From positions 4,650,001 through 4,714,000 of the forward strand of contig OZ024928.1 of the NCBI GenBank assembly GCA_964017235.1: a DNA stretch of 64,000 nucleotides, read 5' to 3'. The notes under the pieces were generated by a model. The model saw nothing but the letters and a program-made list of their open reading frames with translations. It was not told the DNA's origin and did not search any database. Each line of letters opens with the position of its first letter. The first letter of the stretch is position 1. Of this stretch, positions 12,136-23,600 are shown one piece after another. This DNA is from Sabellastarte sp. h YS-2021 (lineage: Eukaryota > Annelida > Polychaeta > Sabellida > Sabellidae). Position numbers and translations under genes: made by a program.

Positions 12136-14000
12136 GGTGTCAAAAATAACTGATGTCCGACTATATTTCGGGAAAATACAGTAATCTACACAATTGTGTA
12201 TATCAGCAGATTTCACCATGTAAAGTGCAACCCATTAATACAGAGCTCCTTTAAGCAGAATGAATGCACTGTCAAGAATTGGCATATCTAAAACTTGTTC
12301 AGTTGTGAGGAATGCCTAAGGTATACAAATATTCTTGTGGTGCCCATAGAATCAACACTGTTTTCTATTAAAAAGGGTTAAAGTTTGTTTTTCTATATCT
12401 TCAAAGCACAATCTTTGCAATTACTTCTTTTAATGTCCACAAAAAAACAAGGATACAACAACTGTATTAAAATCTCCAAGAGACAAAAATAGTTTGCAGT
12501 TATTATATAATAACATTGAAAAAACAAAAGTTGATTAACAATACTTTCAAGTAAACAAATAAATTCAAGAGAGATAATTTAAATTGAGACAAACACATGT
12601 ATACATTGCCGTACACAAAGTTAGAACTGATCACATTTCACACTTCCCCAAAACAGTGGTATGTACAACAGTCCAATAAGAGACCTCAAGCTTATACAAC
12701 TTGCAAGGTATGAATACAGTTGACTGTTTATATATTTCAGGCAAATCTGGCCAAACACTCAAAGATACAAATAGCAAGCAACTATACAACCTGCTTGCTA
12801 GTTTTCTCATGTCAGAGTTGACATAAATTGCACTGCCTAACACAGTAGATGGACTATAAACTGACCATCTAGTACAAAATATTCAATATTACAAACACGT
12901 TTGTACTCTGCCAAATTTAAATTTCTACATTTTCTTTTGCACTTAAATTATTTATTTTATGAACATTCAGTTATCCAACAAAAGTACTTTCCCAGCATGA
13001 GCATGTTCATATAACGGAGGCTGCACTGCAAACACACTGTCTATACTGTTTCCCACAAACATGTTTTACTTACAACCCTGAGGTATGTGACTGAAGATTT
13101 CACTTACATCCGAGTAATACTTTATTGAGCTGGCTTCACAATAAACTCCACGCAATGGACGGGGGATGCCTTGATTTGATAATTCTGATTTGACTAGTAG
13201 TATATTCAAAGTATAATTTGGCTAAAAGTGGCACTGGAATTTGCTCTGTCCAAACTATTCATTCAAACTGAAAAATTCAAAAGAAGTCTGACTTGCATAA
13301 TGGTAAATTAATTACTCAGAAATGTTTCTTGGGTCCAAGCTTTCACTACTGAAATACAAACTGTGGAAAGAAGTGATAGCACTCGGTCATCTATAACAGT
13401 AAAAGGTGTGTCAAAAGTTATTTTGTGATGAATTTTCTTTGCGTATATGACCAGTGGAAGACTGTATATGGATTTTGTTAAGGAAGCAGCTACATGGAAA
13501 CCATATAGATATACAATTTTAAGTTTCTTGTATTCCAAATATATTTAATTATGTGTTGAACACCACAAGCTAAAATGTTCATCAGAATTTCACAATTCAT
13601 TTCCAGTATTGGAGTCAATACAATTGGATGGTTAATTCCCAGTGTCGTGGATTGAAATAGTAAGGGTATTCCAATGCTGATATCATACCTTTCTTTTACA
13701 TTTTACAAGTTTCTTGAACCTGAAATAGTCATTTCATGTTGTAGAAATGTTATAATTTTGAACAGCTACTGATGTGTAAGCAATGGGTTCATGCATAAAA
13801 TGCCTTTTAAATGACAAGAATTTTAACACAACACTGTAACAAAGGCTATGTAATGTCACAAAAAGTTGCAAAAGAATTAAATGAAAAGTAGCTACAAATT
13901 GTGAAAAAGATAATACTTTGAAAAGAAAACAAAATTCATTTGCGATTATGATTATTGATGTTGAAATTGAAACCCACAAAGTTATACAAGGGATCTGGTT
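12136..14000. other. Non-coding, possible alpha-SNAP 3' flank
   Basis: AT-rich, with no recognised exon or repeat. The short ORFs have low-complexity composition. Confidence 0.4.
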
Positions 14001-14073
14001 CAAGCTGAGCCAAAAACCGGCTCAGGTTTACACCTGTTTATACCAAACTTGAGCTGATTTTTGGCTCAACTTG
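14001..14073. repeat. Inverted repeat (foldback), 23-bp arms
   Basis: CAAGCTGAGCCAAAAACCGG at 14001 pairs with TTTTTGGCTCAACTTG ending at 14073, with three mismatches over 23 bp and a 27-bp loop. It lies about 450 bp past the alpha-SNAP stop and could be part of the 3' UTR or a MITE remnant. Confidence 0.65.
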
Positions 14074-14498
14074 AGCTTGTTCCCTTTTTTGAATACGGAC
14101 CCAGGTTGACATAAATACATATTTTGGCAGACAACAAACCCCATGTGATGTCATGGGGTGGAATCGAAGCAATGGTCACAGAGGCGAGAGACCGCCGATT
14201 TAATGTACAAGCTGAGGAGATTATTCAAAGTATTTGGGTTGTCACAAAATTCAGTGTAAGTTAATACTGGACAAATGAGTCCGACATAAAACCTACTTGT
14301 CAGAACTAATATGTATGTACAATTTCAATAATGGTAACAAGAACATAAAAGAGTATAAACACTTCCTAACATAATCGAAACAACACGTTACAATTAATTA
14401 TGTTATACTTTTTCTTCTTATTGAGAAACTGGCATTAAAACAGTATGACCCTCAAAATAACTACACGTTACCCCAGCCTGGCCTGCATCTACATGTAT

Positions 14499-14504
14499 TT
14501 TATT
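14499..14504 (-). terminator. Candidate poly(A) signal AATAAA for alpha-SNAP
   Basis: The minus strand reads AATAAA about 20 nt after the TAA stop. It would give a very short 3' UTR. Other AATAAA hexamers occur further downstream in this AT-rich DNA, so a longer 3' UTR is equally possible. Confidence 0.35.
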
Positions 14505-14524
14505 AGTCTTGTCACTGACGCAGA

Positions 14525-14674
14525 TTATCGCAGATCCTCGTCTCCCTCAATAGTTTTCTTCACGCGCAGAAACAAAGTGGTATACCAGGGGTCCAGGCGT
14601 GAGATGGAGTCGTACTGACGAATTGCCTCGGAAAACGCATCTGCATTCTGGTCCTCAACAGTCACAAATAATTG
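14525..14674 (-). CDS. NAPA: alpha-SNAP exon 8 (stop codon)
   Basis: 150 nt including the TAA stop. Acceptor ATTTCAG. Encodes [40 protein letters not shown] and TIEGDEDLR. The C-terminal DLR carries the conserved penultimate Leu needed to stimulate NSF. Confidence 0.96.
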   Translation of the reverse strand, partial: QLFVTVEDQNADAFSEAIRQYDSISRLDPWYTTLFLRVKKTIEGDEDLR

Positions 14675-17600
14675 CTGAAATGTAGAATAGACAGGCTAGA
14701 GCAGAAAGTAGATGACACAGGATGTCAAGAGGAAATGATGACACAGGACATGAACAGGAAGTGGTGCAACAGGATTTGAACAGGAAGTGGAAGAAACACG
14801 ATGTTATGATATAGGATGTGAACAGGAGGTGGTGCAACAGGACGAGGACAGGAAGTCCTTTAAACAGTCATGTTAGAATGGGAATATAGCACTCAAAAAA
14901 CGTCTAAACGCAGAATTTTGGACTGGTTGGCGTTATCAAAGCACTCAGGCTTTGCCTTCGTGCTCCGACCACGCCAACCAGTCTAAAATCCTGCGTTTAG
15001 ACGTTTTTGGAGTGCTATATTCATATATTATGAAATAAGATGTCAAGAGGAAGTGATAACACAGGATATGAACAGGTAGATATATTCCAAAGATATTGGG
15101 TAGTCATGGCACAAACCTCAATATGACACAAAATGGAAGATGAAATATTTATGAACACTTAGTTGTCATTGGTAAAATTTGTGCACTTTCATGTACCAAA
15201 TAAGTAAGTAAAAGCAACCAAGTTCGGAGGCTGAGTTCTTGTGCAAATTACATTATCGTCCATTAAAAACAATTCTAAAATGTTTATTATTTTGAATTTA
15301 TTTCAGCGAAATACTTTTATAACCTGCACTTGTGTCAATGAATAGATCAACAAAAAGAAATCCATAAAACAATCAAAAATAAGGTTTTTGAGTCAAAGTT
15401 GTGCCAAGTTATGACAGCGAGCAGTAAAGACGAAGTGATGAAAAAAGATGGAGTACTTTAGTATTCTATGATCTACTGTATATTCTAGGTCTTATTCTTA
15501 TCTTATTCTTTATAGGTCAAGAGACTTGAAAAAGGGCTTTTCAAAATAAAGAAGTGTGGTTAAATTAACCTCATTTACGCATGAAACAATGGTAGTCCAC
15601 ACAATTTTAAGTGAGTACCATACTATGAAAACACAAATAGAGTTCTATACCTTGAGCAGCTTGCACTCGCGGGATTCTGAGAATGCAGGGAACATCTGCT
15701 CGTACTTTGCCACACTGGTGGCAGTGTCCGGCACGTCCACACACATCCGGCAGATGGCCGCCCGGAAAAAGTGGTCCTTAGCGGAGTAACGGAGCAGCTG
15801 GTTGTCCATAGCACTGGTACCCACCTAATGAAACAAACACAGTGAGAGCTTGTGGGACCTATATCACTGCAGTTTTTCATGGGACGGTTAGTCTTATAAT
15901 GAAAAGAGTACAATGGAGTGGACAAGATAGCATGTATAATGAAAAACAGTAATTACTAAAAAGAAAAGATGCCATCAATCAGCAGAGAAAGATTCACTCG
16001 CAAAGGAGTTTTATGTGTGTTTGAAAGCTGAACAGGCATCGACTATCACTGTGAAAACAATTAAAAAGATTACTCTCATGACTGCTCTATCAAGGCAGTT
16101 GTGAGGTAAACTTGCCACAGCAGAATTGGAGGGTATCTTCAAATAAGGGGGAGTACAAGTAAGTGTCATGTTTTACACTGCAAACACATGTCCACTAACT
16201 AGATTGGGCCAACTCGGCGCCAACATATCCCCAGACAGGTCATCACTCACGCCACAGGTTTTGATCGGGAATTTTTTAAAACATAATTACCCATTATTAT
16301 ATGAACTTCAGCACATCAATCTACTCTGTTTATATCTTCCAAGGAAGATGGTGTATCCCCAGACGCCGAATACATAACTCAAATTATATTTTCAATCTTC
16401 CTGCAATGATAACTCTAAACCTATTTTCAAAGTATTTAAATGATTGATGATTGAATGTCCATTCTAAAATAATAATCCCAAAAGAGCATATCTGTTTCTA
16501 TATTTGTTGACAAATAAAATATTATTTTTAACTCAACTCATCATACTTTTCAATCTTCCTTCAAAGTATTTAAATGATTGATGATTCAATGTCCATTCTA
16601 AAATTCATAATCCCAAAAGCGCATATCTGTTTCTATATTTGTTCACAAATAAAATATTATTTAAAAAAAAATTATTTATATTATTATTTTATTATATTAT
16701 TTTTAGAATTTGCAAATTGTTTTCAGTTATTCATTTCCTCTATACCTATATATGTGGTCCATATATATGCAACCTAAATATGTGACACAATCTCAGTTCT
16801 GACTCCCCTTTGTGTTATATGTAATGAAGCCCACCACCTCCCACCCCCACCCCTCTCCCCTTCTCCACACCTCTCTCACTATTACACAAGATCTGCAACC
16901 CCATTGAGTTCTTTGTTTCTCATCTGATATCATTAAATACCTTTGTTTATTTAGTGTCACTCAATATAGCTGGAGGTCCCAGAGGTGGGTGGGGGGAATC
17001 CGGGTGGGGGATGCATAAATGGTAAACAAACAATCTATATAAAAGGGGTACTCAAATACAAAAAGAATTGAGAATTTTAAGTATGTGATTATCAACTGAA
17101 ATGAGTTCATAACTGTAGGAGCTGTGTCAAAATTAACTGAGGCAAGTTGAATAAAACTGGGCTAGTTGAGGGTTAAAAATCCCCTAGTTTTACTACATAA
17201 GGATATAATTTCATTAATATTGGGACTTAAAGCTCACTTAAAGTGTCCATTTTGTCTACTTGAATATGTTTAACCAGTTTCATTTTAAAAAGTTAAAAAC
17301 TCAGCAAGCAGAGGTATAACACACAAAAATAAGTTCTTAAAAGACTAAGATAGCCATAACATTATTAATATTCAAAATTTAAATAGACAGGCATTTCCTT
17401 TTAAAAATCCAAAGATTTCAGCTCTATAACCCACATAGTTTGACAGTTACTGGGCTTTAAAGTGGCATAATGTCCATAAATTGGGTTTCTGTGGGCATTT
17501 TACAATTGTTAAAGAGACCTTAGCAATTAAACAACAGATATGAAACTTTTTGGGGGACATACATAACAAACAAAAATTATATATAATACAGTTTAAGACT

Positions 17601-20600
17601 TGTCACACTAAGCATTTCCAAATAACAGGGCAAAATACGGAAAAAATGTCCAAAAAGGCACTTGGGCGAGTGTCTATGGCCCTCATACACAGGTTAAATG
17701 TCTACTAAAAACCTTGATTTTCGGCATATGTAAAAAGGACATAATAATGCATTCCCAGATGGGATTTCAGCTCCATCAATCACATAGTTTAACAGTCACA
17801 GGGCTTAAAGGTGGTAAAAAGTCCAAATATTGGGTCTCTGTGGGCCTTTTAGAGATCTCGATGTGGCTTTCAAATTAAAGTTTCAGACTTAAAATTTGTT
17901 ACATACTAAGATTACACATAGAATATGTATCTAATAAAGTTTGAAACTTCTCAGACTTACCATTTCCAAGTTACAGAGCAAAATATGTGAAAAATGTCTT
18001 AAAAGGGTCACTCAGGTGGGTGTTTAAGGTCCTCATACACAGGTTAAATGTCTACTTGAAGCCTTGATTTTTGGCACATGTAAAAAGAACATAATAATGT
18101 ATTCCCAGATGAGATTTCAGCTCTATCAGTCACATAGTTTAACAGTCACAGGCCTTAAAATTGGCAAAAAGTCCAAATACTGGGTCTTTATGGGGCCTTC
18201 TAGAGACCTAAATGTGGCCTTCAAATTAAAGCCTCAGACTTAAAATTTGTCACATACTAAGATTACACATAGAATATGCATCTAATACAGTTTGAAACTT
18301 CTTAGACTTACCATTTCCAAGTTACAGGGCAAAATATGTGAAAAATGTCTAAAAATGGTCACTCGGGTGGGGATTTATGGTCCTCATACACAGGTTAAAT
18401 GTCTTCTTAAAGCCTTAATTTTTGGCACATATATAAATAACATACTAATATCTTCCCAGATAGGATTTGAGCTCTATCAGTCACATAGTTTGACAGTCAC
18501 AGGGCTTAAAAGTAGCAAAAAGTCCAAATATTGGGTCTTTGGGAGCCTTTTAGAGACCTCAATTTGACCTTCAAAATTAAAGCTTCAGACTTAAAATCTG
18601 TTACATACTAAGATTACACACAGAATATATATCTAATACAGTTTGAAACTTCTCAGACTTACCATTTCCAAGTTACAGGGAAAAAGATGTGAAAAATGTC
18701 TTATAAGGGTCACTCGGGTGGGTGTTTATGGTCCTGATACACAGGTTAACTGTCTATTAAAGGCCTAAATGTTGGGGCACATATAAGAAAACACATAGAT
18801 ATATTCCCAGATGATATTTAACTTAGATGAGAGACATAGTTTGAAAGCTACAGTGCTTGAAAGTGGCAAAAAGTGCATAAACTGGGTCTCTGTGGGCACT
18901 TTTGAGACCTTAAGTCGACCCCTTTGGGTAAACCTACAGCCCTAAAATTTTCTACAGACAAGGATTACATATCAAAGTTATACCTAGCGCAGTTTGAGAC
19001 TCATCAGAATTACCACTTCCAAATTATAGGGCAAAATATGTGAAAAGTATAGCAAAAAATCCCCAAGTGGGGGTATTTATGGGCCTCAAACACAATTTTC
19101 TCCTCAACTTAAAGTCGTGATTTTCGGCACAAGTACTAAGAACATATTAATGTGTTGTCAGGTAAAATTTCAGCCAGCTGAGCATCATAGTTTGTGACCT
19201 ACAGGGCTCTAAGTGGCCAAAAGTCCAATTTCTGACCTTAAGGTGGCCATAAGTTCTTTTTTACTGGGAGTTTAAGATCACCTTAAAATAGGGATCTTCC
19301 TTTGGGCACCCTTAACATGTGTACCAAGTTTGAAAAAAAAATATTAATTTGTTTTTGAGTTATCGCGTCCACAAGGAAATTTCTACGGCGGCGGCGGCGG
19401 CGGCGGCGCGACGGACCTGAATCCAATATATCCCCGACTTTCGTCTGGGGATATAATTATTCTTACTGCTTTTCAAGCTTGATCTGGGCCTGGCGTTTAC
19501 AGTTATTTTTATTGCAAAACCACTTTATTTGGAAATTCATCCCATTTTTTTTTTTGGAAGCAAATCGCTTTTGACACATCCCTGAAGTTATAATCTGCTA
19601 ATCTGAGGACAGGTCATCTATTTGGTTACATTCATTCCCACGTGACCAAAAACAATTATCATATTAACTTCTGTTTCTGCAATACTTTTTTACAATTTCA
19701 AGTAAAAGAAACCATATTTCTAGGATAAGAAATCCGAAGCTTATCACAAGGAAACACACACTATTATTTCAAGTTACATAGCCCTTCCTGTCAGCATTAT
19801 TTTTATACCTGTTCATAGGTGTATACTTGTTTCATGCATGTTTCTATATCTCATTACTTGTTAGATACATGGTATATCTCTACAATTATTTCATACCTGC
19901 CCATACCAATAGCATACATGTTCATATATCTCTGCAGCCTTATCATACTAATTTCACACATCACTCCTGTCTTACTCATTACATACCCGTTACATACATG
20001 TTCATGTATATAGCCTTGTCATTCCTTCTTTCTTGCACCACTTACATACCTTTTCATATATCTCTATAGCCCTGTCATACTGCTCCAGTTGACCTGCATA
20101 ATGAGCAACTTTCAACCTGCACTTGTTTGAAGAACTTATTGACTCTTCCCCTTCGTAATAATCTGCCGCCTGGTCGTAATTCTTAATTGCCTAAAAACAA
20201 CACACAAGTCAAAGAAATTGACAATACTTCGCCAAGTTTCAAATTTCATGTTTCTATCCAATTTTTTTAAAAATAATTAATGACAATTTCCAAGGATGAC
20301 CATCAAGATTTTATCCGCAAGCCTCTGACAAAGTCATCACCATTAAGTTCATAGAGTTAGTCACGACTGTGTCTATTAGAAAGAGTTTTACTAATTGAAA
20401 TATTTATTGAACAATAACATTACAGAATAAGGTAAATAATCAATTCTGGTTTGATCATCAGTTATCTGAATGGCTTATGAATCAATCTATGGGGGCGATT
20501 TCCAATGCTAATAAGGATGGATAACAAACATCAAAACACTGGCCAACATAAGGACTGTTTCACTCACCTTGTCAATGTCCACTAGCTCTGTTTCATAAAT

Positions 20601-23600
20601 CTCTGCTATGGTGATGTGGTGCTTTGCGGCTATAGTGAACTTGCCCTGGAAAAAAGTAAACAAAACAACAGTAGAATATAATCAGATTATCCCTCATTCT
20701 ATAAATACCGAGTGTGAGGGCATTTGTTACACTATTTAAATATAGTATTTATGCCCGGCAAAATTCAACCACTTATTAAAGAATTTTTGCCTGGCATAAA
20801 TAGTGTAATAAATGCCCAAGCATGAGGTATTTATTATTATAAAGACTGGCCTACCTGGTTCAAAGAAATATCCATTTATTTTTATGAGGTGACATAAACA
20901 AGGAATCTGCCACATTGGATCACTGTTTTAAGTGCATGATCGGAAAATTGGGAAATGCTAGGACAACACTCTTTGAATGTTTCTGAAACAGGAGTTTCCT
21001 CCCGACTTTACTACCAACATACAATCAGGAAATTCGAAACAGCACTTCCTGTTATCAGCAGCCATTTGTAATTCTATATAAGCCCACTGAATGCACTTTC
21101 GTTTACTGTGCACTTAGGGTCTTTATAATATCTAAAAATTTAATTCTATGCAGTTTATTCAGTTTTCTTTGCTTTTGTTTTTTTCCCCACTTTATTGATT
21201 TCAGTTATTAAAGACCTTCATTACTGTTGATATTGAATCAACATTTCAATGTCATTATCAACCTTCAATCTGGCTTTGCACAATGATCAATATTGAAATA
21301 TTATTGTTAACTTTAATTTCAATACTTCATACCTAGACTTTAATTTGCCATTACACAATAACATTTTTAAAAGCAGGGATAGGTTGGTATCCCAAATTTG
21401 TAGATTGGGAGGCCGCCAATGCTAAAATGTTCCAATTCCAGGATTCTGTGCTTTAGTACATTCCCAATCAAACAGGCCACTAACAGGACGTGAAACTCTT
21501 GAAACCAAAACATGACAGTTTCCTCTCAATGAAATTGTGATGAAAGTCCTCAAATGTTCAAATTTAAAATAATGGGTTAAAAGTTAACAATTTCTCTAGA
21601 TTTGGGATTATTTCGAATGCCATTGAGAAGCAAGATGGTGGTTGGGAAGTTTTGTCATGGTACTATTTAGCAAAAGTGCTTTTAATACCAAGATACCGGA
21701 GCAACCAACTAAAAAGTTATAACTTGCCAAAACATTTCACTCAGGCTTAACACATCAAATTATATCTCAAAAAATAATGTGAGCTACATGTTTTTTAATG
21801 CCTTGTTGTTTCAAATCACAGAGCATTCTTTATACACAAATTACACTGGGATGATTTCACTATTCACTTTATTTCAAAGTACATTTAGTCATTTACACAC
21901 CCTAATTGTACCATGTTCATGTGCTTGTGAGTGTATTTTAATGTCACTAAATTTATCCCCCAAATCTTGCTATTGAGGGCATTGATTTCCACTCTACATA
22001 TATTGCCAAAGCATGTAACACCTTCAACTCAACATATCTCACACACATACTACATACATAAGCATGGTTACTGAAATTTTTTTTTCACTCAATATAACTA
22101 GGCTATCATTACTAGTATACCTTTTGTCCAAAATCTGGCCAGAAAACTTCTTACTTTAAGAATATGATTATTAGTGAACATGGTCACCGAAGTTGAGTTG
22201 TCAACTGAACTGCTATATGGACATCTGACAGAGTGAAGAAAATTACAACTCACAAGGTGGTATTACTAACAAGTATTCCAATAGTTCACTAGTCCATCAT
22301 TTCCATAAACTGCTTACGATGTGCATAAAAATACATTGTTCTTAAAATTTGATATGGTTCTTTCATTAATATATTTTTCACTCTTTTGGAACCGTCAGAG
22401 AAAATGTTGGGAGTTTTCCATCTACCTCTAATTTCACAAACCCTAAATACTCACTAAACACAACTTTTCTTGGGATTGAGAAATATTTCAGTTCCATCTT
22501 TATGAATTGCAGCAATTGGGAACATGTCATAAGGTCAATCTTTTCTCTTTGGGGCGAATCACTCGGTCAGTTTTCCTGCCTTTTTTGACTGAATCAATTA
22601 CAGCAACATCTGGGGCCATATTCTAGAACAATACTTAGATCATTTCTAACTTAGATTTTAAGTATTTCTTAGATTTCAAGTAAGAAATGATGAAACTGAA
22701 CATTCCTAAATTTTGTTTCATCAAGTCAAAGTGCAAGAAAAACATAAGTGAAAAACCTTCCCTTACTTAGATCTAAGGTCACCTTATCTAAGTATTGTTG
22801 TGGAATACAGCCCCTGGAGTATAAAATTGGCTTGGTATTGCAATAAATCATGAAAATGGATCAGAGGTATTAATGACAGCCTTAGAAACTAGAAGAATGT
22901 TTTTGCTGACAAAAACAAAGCGGCCCTGATGAAAAAGAAGTCCCCCATAAAAGATGTCAACATATGCATCATAAGCAATAGAAACTGTGAACTTTATTGC
23001 ATTGTGTATGTTACTTGTCCCTACTTTCATCTTTAATAAGTGTGCACAATTAAAGTGAGGTCAGCTGAACAATACAATAGCTGGAGATTAAAAACTCCAT
23101 AATTTCACTGCAAGGTGGCCATAACTTCATTCATATTGGGACTTTAATGTGACCATAAAATAAGAATTTCCGTTTTCTCATTCTTTATAAGTGCATAAAG
23201 TTTAGCTCAGGTCAGTTGAACAATAAGATAGCTGGAGGCTGAAACTTCCTTTTTCACTGTAAGGTCACCATAGCTTCATTGATATTGCGACTTTAAGGTG
23301 ACCATAATATGAGAATGTCCCTTCAATATCAATATATGTTAGATATGGAAAAAGAAAGGAGCCAGACGGCTTTATTCAAATGTTATGACTTTAGGGGGGG
23401 GGGGGGGGGGGGGAGAACCCCCTTATTTCACTTTAAGGTGGCTACAACTCCATTCATATTGTGAAAATGGAAAAAGAAAGGAGCCAGAGGATTTTATTCC
23501 AATTTGATGACTTTAAGCAGGCCATATGTCCATTAACATTTTGAGTTTAAGGTCACCATAAAGTCAGGATATTCCTTTGGCAAATCTTAATATATGTGCC

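Larger units (their letters stand above)
16199..19456 (-). mobile_element. HINE/Helitron-like element, family 2, copy 1 (3.26 kb, intron 6)
   Basis: On the minus strand the 5' end is a hairpin at 19428-19454 (ATATCCCC/GGGGATAT outer stem, GAC/GTC inner stem, TTTC loop, one bulged base), then (CCG)7. The 3' side has GTCTGGGGATAT (16225-16236, inverted copy of the 5' end), a hairpin at 16204-16223 (TTGG-GCC/GGC-CCAA) and a terminal CTAG. No ORF encodes a recognisable protein. Copy 2 at 33217 differs by roughly 20 substitutions and small indels as counted by eye, so movement was recent. The flanks differ, which excludes a simple segmental duplication. Confidence 0.8.

Noticed and set aside
15623-15925. 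100-codon minus-strand ORF over alpha-SNAP exon 7
   Set aside because: It is an alternative frame of the exon. The SNAP frame matches family residues throughout and joins in phase to the neighbouring exons.
16199-19456. Family 2 as an LTR element or as a plain cut-and-paste DNA transposon
   Set aside because: No long terminal repeats, no target-site duplication at the reconstructed empty site, and asymmetric ends with hairpins. Helitron2/Helentron-like structure fits better.
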